A DNA stretch of 64,000 nt from Phaeosaccion multiseriatum. Lineage: Eukaryota; Ochrophyta, other classes. The notes below the pieces were generated by a model. The model saw only the letters and a program-made list of their open reading frames with translations, did no database searches and had not been told where the DNA came from. The stretch spans positions 2,666,001 through 2,730,000 of the forward strand of contig OZ218963.1 of NCBI GenBank assembly GCA_965112735.1, read 5' to 3'. Positions 21,051-31,270 of the stretch are shown piece by piece. Both the position numbers and the translations under genes were made by a program. The stretch's first letter is position 1. Each line of letters begins with the position of its first letter.

Positions 21051-22256
21051 CGAACCCTCGTGCCACGCTGACCCCTTCCGTACTTCTCTGTGGGTAGCGC
21101 ATCCCAGTCCGTCTCATGTGCGCCTCTGTCACCCTCACTGGTTGTCTCATACGTCCAATAATGACTGGCCTGCATAGTCTCCAGGTTCTGCTCTGCCTTG
21201 CTGTAATCTGGTTGCTCTGCTCTTGCTGCTCCGCTCTGCCTTGCTCTGATATGGCTGCTCTGCTCTGCCTTGCTCTGCTCTGGCTGTTCTTCTCTTGCTG
21301 CTCTGCCCTGCCTCGCTCTGCTCTGGCTTGCTCTGCTATGCCGCACTTCCTGCCGCTGCTCGGCTGTTGGACACCTCTGTCTCTGCTGGCTCTGCCTGCT
21401 GCCGCTTCCGCTGTGCGACTGGCTCTGCCTGTCTGTTGTCTTTGCCCCTTTCGGGAGTGGGCCCGTCCCTGCACGACGCTGCATATACTCTCCCGCCCGG
21501 CAGCGGAATGTCCGATGCTACCTGTGCCTCGAGTCTCATAGACTTTCTCGTTGGTGCCACTGCCTCTCCGTGCAGGTCTGCTTTCCCTACTTCTGTCTGC
21601 TTTTCTTCCTGCGCTGCCTGCTGCTGTTTGCGCTGCTGTTCGCGCTGCTGTTCGCGCTGCTCCACCAGTTGCGCCGTGTTTTCTCTGACTCCCTCTCTCT
21701 CTGTGGGACTCACGTCAGTCCCCACAAGCCCGCGGCTTGCTCCTACCCCTACCAAGTTCTCTACTCCTGGGTATATCTGGATGGCCTCCAACTCTGCCAT
21801 CGACTCTGTTTTCCCCGGCTCTCGCTGCCGTGGCTCAGCCTGTTTCGGCTCTGGTTGCTGCTCTGCCTCTTCCGGCTCTGCACGCTCTGGTTGCTGCTCT
21901 ACCGCTCCCGGCTTTGCACGCTCTGGTTGCTGCTCTGCCGCTCCCGGCTCTGCACGCTCTGGTTGTTGCTCTGCCTCTTCCGGCTTTGCGCGCTCTGGGC
22001 CCTGCTGTTCCTCGGGCCGGTCTACTGACGAACCTTCTCCGTGGCTCCCGCTGTCACCACTTCCCCCCTCCGCACTGCTTCTACTTCGTCCCCAGGGTTG
22101 GCTCTCATCCTCCCTGTCTGCTCCCTCTTGCGACTGGTTTGACACCGATACTTCCGGTGCCATTGCCACCCCCTCCTGGCTGCTGCTGCTGCGTCCCCAG
22201 GGTGGGTCTTCTTCCTTCCGCGAGATCTGACTTCCCGCATTTTGCTCATCGTCCCC
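21051..22256 (-). pseudogene. copia-1 low-complexity linker region
   Basis: Gln/Glu/Ala/Arg/Pro-rich sequence made of short tandem repeats, containing A-P-T-R-K-S-M-R-L, the kind of element found between integrase and RT in copia polyproteins. Homologous to 25106-26139 of copia-2. Several frame changes. No enzyme motif visible. Confidence 0.65.
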
Positions 22257-22796
22257 TGTAAGAAGGCATCCTTTTGCTAGGCTGGCAGCTATCCACTGAA
22301 TATTCACGGGATAGCTGCCAGCCTAGCAAAAGGAAGCCTTCTTACATGCCTGTCAGTTAAGGTCGATCCTTCCCCCCCCTCCGAAAACTCCTCCGAAAAC
22401 CTTGGGGGGGTAACTACCTAGGATTTCTCCCACACCGAGCCCGTGAATTTCAGTGTCATGCCCAACTTTCGCCCTCGGAAATTTTCTCACCATCCACAGA
22501 ATCGAACCCCGTCTGGGCATGTAAGAAGGCATCCTTTTGCTAGGCTGGCAGCTACCCCCGTGAATATCGAGGGCGAAAGTTGGGCATGACACTGAAATTC
22601 GAGGTAACGGGCTCGGTGTGGGAGAAATCCTAGGTAGTTACCCCCCCAAGGTTTTCGGAGGAGTTTTCGGAGGGGGGGGAAGGATCGACCTTAACTGACA
22701 GGCATGTAAGAAGGCATCCTTTTGCTAGGCTGGCAGCTATCCACTGAATATATTCAGTGGATAGCTGCCAGCCTAGCAAAAGGAAGCCTTCTTACA
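22257..22796 (+). mobile_element. H2 hairpin composite (540 bp), flanked by CCCC
   Basis: Outer hairpins begin TGTAAGAAGGCATCC and end with the complement, with arms of about 165 bp in inverted orientation around a partial middle hairpin. Flanked by CCCC on both sides, but within C-rich sequence, so the duplication is weaker evidence here. Each arm carries GTTCGATTC-like and G8-like segments. Confidence 0.75.
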
Positions 22797-23698
22797 CCCC
22801 CCCACCCCCTGTATCACCAGGTGGGGTATTTCGTGCTGGCGCCGCTGCACTGACCTTCCTGACGCTGTATCTTGGGGATGGTGCTTGTGCACCGCCCCCC
22901 CCTACTCTGTAGTAGTCTGAGGGTTCACTGATAGACTCTGCACCAGTGTTCCACTCTCTCCGCGGGATCTGACTTCCCGCATTTTTTCTCATCCCCCCTT
23001 CCCCGGTATCGCCGGGTGGCTGGGGTGCGGGGGACTGGTGCCGCTGCACCTTGTTAGAAGTCGTACTTTTGCTAGACTGATACCTCCCGGTCTGAATTCT
23101 TCTAGCAACGGTCTTGTTAGAAGTCGTACTTTTGCTAGACTGATACCTCCCGGTCTGAATTCAGAGGGCAGGTATCAGTCTAGCAAAAGTACGACTTCTA
23201 ACAACCTGTCCCTCCTCTGCCCGAGCTGCTACTGCCACCTCTGCGGCTGCTGCTCGAGTTTACTCTGGCCTTTGTGGCCCCCAACACTGTTCCTCCTCCC
23301 GAGGTCTTGCTGGCCGACGCTGCCGCGGTCTTATTTCCCCCGCGCAGTGCCCTAAGTGCTTTCGTCTCGCTGTTCTCTGGCGTTGACGTTAGCTCCAACA
23401 CCTGTTGTGCTGGCCTCCCCCCACTGGGAGCTTCTATTCCTCCTCTTGAGGAACTGGTGGCTGGCTCTGCGGCGGTGTCTCGCCCCGCATCTGCTGCCTC
23501 CCACTGGTTACGGAGTTCGGCAAACTCTTCCTCCATTTGCTTCATCTCTCTCCGCAACTTTAATATGGCGATCTCTTTCGCCATCATCTCCAGCTGTTTC
23601 TTCAGCTGCTGCATTTCGTTTCTCTCTGTCTCTGAAAGTGCACTGACGGGCGCCGCTGCGTCCGCCTTTCCAACGCCTTCTTCTTCCGCGCCTGGCAT
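22797..23698 (-). pseudogene. copia-1 gag N-terminal region
   Basis: Likely start ATG 23698 (M-P-G-A-E-E-E), matching the M-P-G start of copia-2 gag. A strong coiled coil (M-Q-Q-L-K-K-Q-L-E-M-M) is followed by a Ser/Gly/Ala/Arg-rich region; the frame is broken by an H1 insertion at 23052-23203 and continues as a Gly/Pro/Arg-rich stretch to 22801. No zinc knuckle or capsid motif is recognisable. Confidence 0.6.
23052..23203 (+). mobile_element. H1 element, 1.5 hairpins, TSD ACCT
   Basis: Half an H1 hairpin, a short piece of arm end (CTTCTAGCAACGGTCT), then a full H1 palindrome. ACCT is duplicated at 23048-23051 and 23204-23207. This copy has A/T at the variable stem position (GTCGTACTT paired with AAGTACGAC) and GATACC paired with GGTATC. 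Confidence 0.85.
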
Positions 23699-23814
23699 GG
23701 CTAACGAAAGGACTCCCTTCTCTCTCACGTGAGTTATCCGACCAAAACTCGCCTGTGTGCCGTCGCCGACTACTCGTAGAACCAGCTAGCTGTGAAGTGT
23801 CGCGACAGCTGTCG

Positions 23815-24000
23815 TGTTGCGATATCTCCTCTACGATGACAGGGACAAGCTAGAGTAGTGTCAACTCGTGTATTAATAATACCTACTGAGAGATGCGTTC
23901 AAGGAAGTGATGGCCGTGGCCATACATGAATATCGATATCCACATCGATATTGTACTTCGATATGGTGCTCAGTCACAAATGGCGATACTTATCACAACA
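23815..24000 (-). repeat. copia-1 5' LTR (186 bp)
   Basis: Inward of it (minus strand) comes CGACAGCTGTCG, a perfect palindrome in the primer-binding position. copia-2 has CGACAATTGTCG at the same place. Flanked outside by CTAGC. Confidence 0.9.
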
Positions 24001-24473
24001 CTAGCACATACTATACCATTAGCAATGACAAGGACGTGAATTTCGCCGACACAGCGGTCGTCGCGTAGTGTTGTGAGATGATTCTTAGTGGGGTCTGTGG
24101 GATGCTCAGTATGTGGTGTGGGGCCGCTATAGGACACGCCGACCATTGACTTATGGTCCTTCTCACTCTGAGGCCTTCCAACATCCCCAATGCCTATCCC
24201 GTAACCTTCCAACATCCCCAATGCCTATCCCGTCTCTGCGACCACCACCGCCGCAAGGTCTAGAACCCCAAATGTTGTGCCGTCTCCGCAGCGATGCCCA
24301 TCCCCCACTTCTCGTGCAACATGGCGCGCACGGTGCGCTCTTAAGCCGAGTCAATTCCTCCTTGCAAATGCTATGTCGCTCACAACCATGCTAGCGGCTA
24401 TCACCCACGAACCCACCCGGCTATCACACAGTCAGCCTGTTCGTCTTCAATGCCACTTGCCTCTAGGCGCTTC
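24001..24473. other. Inter-element region with LTR fragments
   Basis: Holds a fragment resembling the copia-2 LTR end (TGTTGTGAGATGATTCTT from about 24069) and an inverted fragment of the S LTR start (about 24140-24230, with CCTTCCAACATCCCC repeated). Remaining sequence unrecognised; no gene supported. Confidence 0.5.
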
Positions 24474-25105
24474 TGTAAGAAGGCTTCCTTTTGCTAGGCT
24501 GGCAGCTATCCACTGAATATTCACGGGGGTAGCTGCCAGCCTAGCAAAAGGAAGCCTTCTTACATGCCTGTCAGTTAAGGTCGATCCTTCCCCCCCCTTC
24601 GAAAAACTCCTCCGAAAACCTTGGGGGGGTAACTGCCTAGGATTTCTCCCACACCGAGCCCGTTACCTCGAATTTCAGTGTCATGCCCTACTTTCGCCCT
24701 CGGAAATTTTCTCACCATCCTCAGAATCGAACCCCGTCTGGGCATGTAAGAAAGCATCCTTTTGCTAGGCTGGCAGCTATCCACTGAATATTCACGGGGG
24801 TAGCTGCCAGCCTAGCAAAAGGAAGCCTTCTTACATGCCCAGACGGGGTTCGATTCTGAGGATGGTGAGAAAATTTCCGAGGGCGAAAGTTGGGCATGAC
24901 ACTGAAATTCGAGGTAACGGACTCGGTGTGGGAGAAATCCTAGGTAGTTACCCCCCCAAGGTTTTCGGAGGAGTTTTCGGAGGGGGGGGAAGGATCGACC
25001 TTAACGGACAGGCATGTAAGAAGGCATCCTTTTGCTAGGCTGGCAGCTACCCCCGTGAATATTCAGTGGATAGCTGCCAGCCTAGCAAAAGGATGCCTTC
25101 TTACA
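24474..25105 (+). mobile_element. H2 hairpin composite (632 bp), no TSD seen
   Basis: Three H2 hairpins and two arms in inverted orientation, the same plan as 17549-18187. Flanking bases CTTC and GTCT do not match, so the ends may have been changed by recombination. The stem varies in pairs (GCTTCC with GGAAGC, GCATCC with GGATGC). Confidence 0.75.
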
Positions 25106-26139
25106 GTCTCATACATCCAATAACGACTGGCCTGCATAGGCTCCAGGTTCTGCTCTGCCTTGCTCTGCTCTGCCTTGCTCTGCCCTGCCCTGATCTGGCT
25201 GCTCTGCTCTCTGTTGTGCTGTACGCTGCCTTCGTTGCACTCTCTGCAGCGCTCTTGCGGCGCTGTCTGCCGCTCTGTCCGACACACTGCCTGCTGGGGC
25301 TCTGCCGGCTGTGGCTCTACCCTCTGCTGCTGCTGTGCTGTCTGACTCTTCTCTTGTGTCTCCGTTGGCTCTGCCTGCTGCCGCTCTCGCTGTGCGACTG
25401 ACTCTGCCTGCCTCTTCTCTCTCTGAGCTGCCGGCTCTCCCTGCCGCTGCTCTGCTGTTGGACAAATCTGTGTCTCTGCTGGCTCTGCCTGCTGTCGCTC
25501 CCGCTGTGCGGCTGGCTCTGCCTGCCTCGTCTCTCTCTGAGCTGCCGGCTCTTCCTGCCGCTGCCCTGTTGTCGGACACCTCTGTGTCTCTGCTGGCTCT
25601 GCCTGCTGCCGCTCCCGCTGTGCGGCTGGCTCTGCCTGTCTGCTGTCTTTGCCCCTCTCGGGAGTGGGTCCGTCCCTGCATGACGCTGCACATACTCTCC
25701 CGCCCGGCAGCGGAGTGTCCAATGCTACCTGCTGAGCCACGGTAGACTTTCTCGTCGGTGCCACTGCCTCTACGTGCCGGTCTGCTTGCACTACTTCTGT
25801 CTGCTTTTCCGCCCGCGCTGCCTGCTGCTGTTCGCGCTGCTCTACCGGTTCTGCCTGCGGCTTCTCCGTCTGCACCGCCGGCTGCCGTACTTGCTTATCT
25901 ACCGGTTCTGCCTGCACCAGATGCTCCGTGCTCTCCCCAATTCTCTCTCTCTCCGTGGGACTCAGGTCAGTCCCCACAAGCCCACGGCTTGCTCCTACCC
26001 CTACCGAGTTTTCTACTCCTGGGTATGTCTGGACGGCCTCTGCTGCCATCGACTCTGTTTGCCCCGGCTCTCGCTGCCGTGGCTCTACGTGCTGCTCCTC
26101 AGACAGTTGCGGCTCTGTCTGCTCAGACTCTGCACGCAC
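25106..26139 (-). pseudogene. copia-2 low-complexity linker region
   Basis: Gln/Ala/Glu/Pro/Arg-rich with tandem repeats about 20-45 residues long built on Q-A-E-P-A-A-Q-R-E-R. Contains A-P-T-R-K-S-T and ends Q-A-S-R-Y-W-M-Y-E-T, as in copia-1, where the H2 composite cuts it. No catalytic motif. Confidence 0.6.
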
Positions 26140-26981
26140 TGGTTGCTGCTCTGCCTCTTCCGGCTCGGCACGCTCTGGTTGCTGCTCTGCCTCCTCCGGC
26201 TCTGCACACGCTAGTTGCTGCTTTGCCTCCTCCGGCTCTGCACGCTCTAGTTGCTGCTCTGCCTCCTCCGGCTCTGCACACGCTAGTTGCTGCTCTGCCT
26301 CCTCCGGCTCGGCACGCTCTAGTTGCTGCTTTCTCAGACCTCCGCCTCGCGAAGTCCTCCCAAGCCGCTACCTTCTTTCCAAAGGCCGCTATTTCACTGC
26401 AGTAGGCCGCTATTTCACGACAGTCTTCGACGTTTCCATAGTTCGCTACTTCTATATAGCGCTCCCTCACTTTCTTCATGAGAGATTGTGCCTTCTCCAA
26501 CTCTGTCCAGGCTGCCAATTCCTCTGTCAATAGCTCCAGTTCTTTCGTGTAAGCAGCTAACTGCCGCTCCGATTCGCTTTCATTGTCAGGAACGGCTGTC
26601 TCTCCAACTGTTCCTTCTTTCAGCTCGGAAGAGAAGGTTTGCACCTTTGACTTGTAGCTCAAACAAATCAGAGAGCTGCTGCTACCGCTGCTGCCCCCCG
26701 TGCTGCCTCCCCCTCCCGCTATGGTGCCGCCACTGCTTGACGCACCTCCGGGGTCTCCTGCCCCTGACACAACAGAGCTTCCCGCTGCTGATCCTGTGTC
26801 TAACTTGGCCAATAAGTTGGTCAGGTTTGCTATCTGCTGGCTGCTGTTGCTGCTTATTTTGCTCCTGCATTTGCATAAACAGCTCCTGAGGAGACATATC
26901 GCCTCCACCTGCTCCGACGTCAGCGAACTCTTCCTCCCCATCCCCTTTCTGCTCTGTCCCGCTAGCATGCCCCCCAGGCAT
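26123..26981 (-). pseudogene. copia-2 gag N-terminal region
   Basis: Start ATG 26981 (M-P-G-G-H-A-S-G). The first 50 codons (M-S-P-Q-E-L-F-M-Q-M) are in one frame; after Q-L-I-G the product continues in another frame as L-L-A-K-L-D-T-G, so one indel near 26815 is needed. A helical Glu/Leu-rich domain with W-T-E-L-E-K-A-Q-S-L follows, then a Cys/Arg/Ala repeat region in the shifted frame. No zinc knuckle seen. Confidence 0.55.
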
Positions 26982-27030
26982 GGGTACCGCAAGACAGGAC
27001 CACGTCCCCTGTTGATTTACACTCACTTCG

Positions 27031-27354
27031 TGTTGCCTTCAGATAGGCTACACTACCCACTTAGATGAATAAAGCTTTATTGTAGCCAATCCCGCTATCG
27101 CTAGCAAGTCGGAAAGTGAGCCAATATTTGAAGAGATGGGTGCAAGGTTGTAAAGTTTGGAGGCCTTGCCTCAGCTCTAGTAAAGAATCGAGTCTCCTTT
27201 AGCTTTAGGGTGGATAAGCTAAGAGTGAGGGAGCGCCACAGACTACTACTCCCGGTGGGCTGTGTGCCACCTCATTGTGCCACGTAAGATGTCATATGGG
27301 CATGGTGACAGTTACACGTACTAAGGCAATGAATATGAGGCTGTAGGGGCAACA
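27031..27354 (-). repeat. gypsy-2 3' LTR (324 bp)
   Basis: On the minus strand it starts TGTTGCCCC and ends GAAGGCAACA, a TG..CA LTR with short inverted termini. It directly follows the polypurine tract. Confidence 0.85.
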
Positions 27355-27484
27355 CTTCCCCCTCGAGAGAGAAGCTCGACTAACGAGAGCGTGACTAAAC
27401 TAAATGCTAAAAGAGAAGATGAGAAAGAGAGAGAACATGTTCATATGAATAAAAGTAACCAAAAAGGGTTCCCGAAGGGTTTCC

Positions 27485-30400
27485 TTATCGGCGGCCTGCT
27501 CGCGGGCGTCGGCGTGACGAGGGGCCGCGAGACCGAAGGAAGCGCTTAGCATCCTCCGCCAAAGAGCGACGAGGGAAAGAGGAGAGGAATTGCTCTAAAA
27601 GAGCAGGAACGTCATCATTCATGACTGTCAAAGGTTCCCAAGTATCGTCGGTGGCATTGAAGCCCTTCCAGGAGGTGTGAACCTGCCAGGGAGCGCCTTG
27701 AGAGGGACGTTGTAGGTCCTTGAAGGCGGAGACGACCCAGGAGGCTGAGTCGTGTGAGATCTGCTTAAGTAGCTCAGTACTGACATTGAGATGCTGGTCA
27801 GCGTAGTAGCGCAAGCGGCAAGCGTGCACTTCAGAGGTTTGCTTCGAGACAAGGTGTTGCACTTTGTAGACCAGAGTGTCAATCTCCTCCAGCACTTTAT
27901 AAGGGCCTTGCCACACTCCAGAGAGCTTGGAGTAGCGGCTGTTGGAAGCGACAAGGACATAGATGCCCGGCATGTAGAGGCCTTCGTAGTTGAGGGCAGC
28001 CGAGAGAGCCAGCTCCTTGCGGTGTTGATGTCCAAGACGAGTAGTGTCCAGACGACGATTGTGACGGTCGCGAGCCGTCGCCCGCGAGCGCTCAAGTTGA
28101 GCAGCAACCCGTTCGTGTCTCTCTTCAAGAACCGCTTGCAGCTGAGCACCATAGTGGTTGAGCTGTTCAAGAGTTGGCGGCGAAGATTGGAAGTCAACAT
28201 CGAAGCTGTCGCCCTGTTGCAGGACGATATCAAGTGGAGTTGTCGAACGTAGGCCAGTGTGCAGAAAGAGTGGAGTCTCTTTGCGGGTCGAGCTGATCGT
28301 GGTGTTGATGGCAGCTTGGACCAGAGGTGTGATCAGATTGTAGTCGTCCGCGTCAATGCGAAACTCAGAGAGGAGAGAGCGGTAGACTGGAACGACAGTG
28401 CGTACAGCTCGTTCAGCGAGACCATTACTCCAAGCAGAGTATGGAGCCGAGAAGCGATGTTTAGCGCGAAGCTCAGTCGCTAGGCGCTTCATCACATGGT
28501 TGAGGAAGTGACTGCCTCGATCACTCTGCCACTTGCTCACTACTCCGAATGTGCTGAACCAGCGCATCAATCCACCGACAGCTGCGTCTGCAGTGGTGGA
28601 AGCGCATTCGTTGAGCATGGTGTAACCACTGAAGGCATCTTGGATGACCAACAGGTATGGCAAGGAAGTGCAGCCCAAGTCATGCATGTGGACGAAGTCG
28701 AAATGAATCATCTGATTGGGCTTGGTAGGGTGGACCGCACCGCGAAGAGGGCGAGGTATGCGATGCCCATGGGAGTTGGTGAGGCAATGGAGGCAGAGGT
28801 CAACAAAGCGAGTCAGGTCGGCACCAATGGTGTGCCAGTGGAATCGTTCCGAGAGAACGGAGAGAGTGGTGTCGGCAGCGCGATGCCCTGCCGATCCTTG
28901 ATGTGCAATGACAGAGAGTCGGACTTGTAGGTCAATGTCGTCATTGGGTATCCACAGAGGACGTGAAGACGGCGATTGAGGTACCACAATGGCGTCGAGG
29001 TTAGCATCATGCTCCAAAGAAGGAAGGTGCTGCTGAGCTGCAAGCGCTTCGAGAGTGAGCGTGCCTTGGGCAGCCGCTTGAGAAGAGCGAATCTCCGCGA
29101 GAGAGGGCCACTCAAAGTCACTGTCCATGGAGTCGTGCACTGATCCTGGAGAGAAGGTGCGTTGGAGGGCACTCACGCGTACAGTGTGGTCTTCCGGAGG
29201 ATCAAGAGGCTTTGTAGCAGAGCCTGGGACTGAGCGGAAGCGAGAGGTCATGTCACCCCACACGTTCAGCTCGCCACTAAGGTGGGCGATTTCATAATCA
29301 AAGCCCGAGAGGAACACAGACCAGCGTTGCAATCGCTCGCGTGCTGGCTTGTGTACGTCACTGATGATGCTAATGGGCCTGAAGCAGTATTGCAAATTGC
29401 GGTGATCAGTGTAGATGAAGAGATGCACACCAGACATCAGCCAAGGCAGGCGTTCAAAGGACTGGAGGATAGCAAAGGCTTCCTTGTCAATGGTGGCGTA
29501 GTTGAGCTGAGCTCCGGCAAAGCTACCGCTGAGGAAGGCAAGAGGCTCATGGCGCTGTTCGGCGATGGGCTTGCTGAGGTCCTCAATGGGCACTTGCGTC
29601 ACCACATTCCCCCAATGGAGATCACTGGCATCAGGAAAGACACAGCGAGCCTTGTCAGGGTCAGGATGAGCAAGCTTGACTTGATCTGCCAGAGCGTCTT
29701 TCAGAGCTTGAAAGGCTTTGGAGTGCTCAGGGCCCCACCCCACCGAAGAGAGGGAGACGGAGCGAGCGACACGCTTGGTGCGAGGAGTAGGAGCGGCAGT
29801 GGCGTCAGGGTGACGTCTCTGCTTGCGGTTGCCAGCTGCGGAGAAGACGGTTTGGTTGAGCTCTTGCAGAGGAGCGACGAGCTCTGCAAAGCGTGGGATG
29901 CAGTCTCGCATCCAGCCAGCAGCGGCGACGAATTGAATCAACTCAGCACCGTTCTTGGGCTCCTCGAGGTCGAGGAGACCTTGGATCTTGACAGGGTCAT
30001 GTTTGACGCCGTCGCCATCATAGATCTTCCCGCAGAACTTTTGCGAGTTGCCGATGGATACACCCGAGAGCCCGAGCTTGAAACCGGCCTTGGCGAGTGC
30101 ATCGAGCACAGACTGAAGAATGGAGCGGAACTCTTCCTCCGTGTGGGCCCAGATGGTGATGTTGTCGATCCAGGTAACAAGGTTGGTGCCGAAATGTTCA
30201 GAGAGGCACTTAGCTAGAGTGCTCTGTGCAAACTCACTGGCATTGAGGATGCCTTGAGTCACACGCGTGGGAGTAAACTTCCCGTCAGGGGTGCAGTAGG
30301 TGAGGATCTCTTGGCTGGAGAGATCGAGGGGCAGCTGCCAGAACATGTTGGCAAGGTCAAGCTCACAGAAGAAGCGTGCTCCGCGCATCTTGGCACTGAT

Positions 30401-30575
30401 CTCAGAGAGATTGGGCATGGGAAAGCGGGAGCGAAGAGTGCGAAGGTTGACCTCTTGGTAGTCAGCTACCTGCCTGAACTGTCCAGGCTTGCCGGGCTTC
30501 TGATCTACTATTTTCCTGTGGACTTGGTGTACCCATAGGACTTCTACATCTTCTTGGATGGGTATCGATACCCTT
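27485..30575 (-). CDS. gypsy-2 pol: RT, RNase H, integrase, chromodomain (5'-truncated)
   Basis: A continuous frame of about 1030 codons with no stop. It opens inside RT (K-P-G-K-P-G-Q-F-R-Q-V-A-D-Y), has E-L-D-L-A-N-M-F-W-Q-L-P and the box W-I-D-N (30161-30169; Asn codon AAC where Asp is usual), RNase H F-P-D-A-S-D-L-H-W-G, and integrase with Asp in F-D-F-V-H, Asp in S-D-R-G-S-H-F and Glu in N-G-L-A-E-R-A. It ends in a chromodomain (H-T-S-W-K-G-F...D-T-W-E-P-L) and a basic tail. No start codon of its own is evident; the frame runs into LTR-derived sequence upstream. It is of the same lineage as element A. Confidence 0.85.
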
Positions 30576-30684
30576 GAATGGGCGATATTTTTTGTTGCCT
30601 TCAGATAGGCTACATTCGTTTTCTGCCGCTGAACAATTAAATTGCGGAACCAGCTAGCTGTAGAGATGTTCGCGACAATTGTCG

Positions 30685-30866
30685 TGTTGCGATGTCCCTC
30701 CCGCACTATGATACGTAAGCTATTGTGTGTGTCAACTAATATATATTGCCCTTAACAGAACCATAAACGTAGTACGAGGCCCAGAGCCCCAGAGTTGAAG
30801 ATCCCAAGTGTGGACGTTATCAATATTGGGCATCCCACAGACCCCAATAATGATCATATCACAACA
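30685..30866 (-). repeat. copia-2 5' LTR (182 bp)
   Basis: Plus strand starts TGTTGCGATGTCCC and ends TATCACAACA, related to but distinct from the copia-1 LTR. The adjoining inner sequence is CGACAATTGTCGCG on the minus strand. Confidence 0.75.
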
Positions 30867-30966
30867 GGTGGCGGTAAGACAGAAGAATCAGATCAATCAT
30901 CTCCACTGACTTAGCGGTCGCTGAGAAATGAAAAGTGGGCTGGCGTGCTCCCGATCGGCCCAATAC

Positions 30967-31270
30967 TGTGGGGCCGCTACCTTCCTCTGCCTAAGAGTAA
31001 GAAGGTATCCCCAAGCTGAGCGCTGCGTTCCGGCCCCAATATGGGGAGAAGATACCAATGCTAGCACCAAGTGTATTGATAATAAGGACTATCCCACCCT
31101 AAGACCCTGGACAGCCTCCTTGTTAAAAGGAGAGCTATCCACTTGGTCTATACGGGTTCAGGAGTGCGGAGGGGCCAACCAGGCCCTCAAAAAGGCCGCG
31201 TCCCACATCATTGACTTACTACTCTACCTACCAAATAATACGTAATTGAGCCTGTCCCATCTCTACCACA
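30967..31270 (-). repeat. F 3' LTR (304 bp)
   Basis: Minus strand starts TGTGGTAGAG and ends GGCCCCACA. A solo copy at 52980-53282 defines both ends independently. Confidence 0.8.

Larger units (their letters stand above)
20228..24000 (-). mobile_element. copia-1: complete but non-autonomous Ty1/copia element
   Basis: Two 186-bp LTRs (20228-20413, 23815-24000) start TGTTGCGATA and end TATCACAACA on the plus strand, with a 5-bp target duplication CTAGC on both sides (20223-20227, 24001-24005). The purine tract AGGAGGG lies directly inside the 3' LTR. The interior keeps the gag N-terminus and the RNase H C-terminus, but protease, integrase and most of RT are missing, and two hairpin elements have landed inside. 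It cannot move by itself. Confidence 0.9.
27031..30614 (-). mobile_element. gypsy-2: chromodomain Ty3/gypsy element lacking gag
   Basis: The 3' LTR is complete (27031-27354) with purine tract GAGGGGGAAG inside it. At the other end only 22 bp identical to the LTR terminus remain (30593-30614), and RT begins almost at once, so 5' LTR body and gag are deleted. TTCG flanks both ends (27027-27030, 30615-30618). It lies in the leader of copia-2. Confidence 0.8.
25106..30866 (-). mobile_element. copia-2: 5' part of a copia element, split by gypsy-2
   Basis: From the right: 5' LTR (30685-30866), palindromic primer site, leader to 30615, insertion of gypsy-2, leader and gag from 27030 to 26123, linker region to 25106, then an H2 composite. 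RT, RNase H and the 3' LTR are not seen. Homologous to copia-1. Confidence 0.7.

Noticed and set aside
22257-25105. CRISPR-like array of repeated palindromes
   Set aside because: Repeats are transposed hairpins with arms, irregular spacing and target duplications, in a eukaryotic genome; there are no short unique spacers of constant length.
30576-30706. Native N-terminus of gypsy-2 pol in the open frame up to 30706
   Set aside because: This part translates the copia-2 leader, primer site and LTR; the frame is open by chance.
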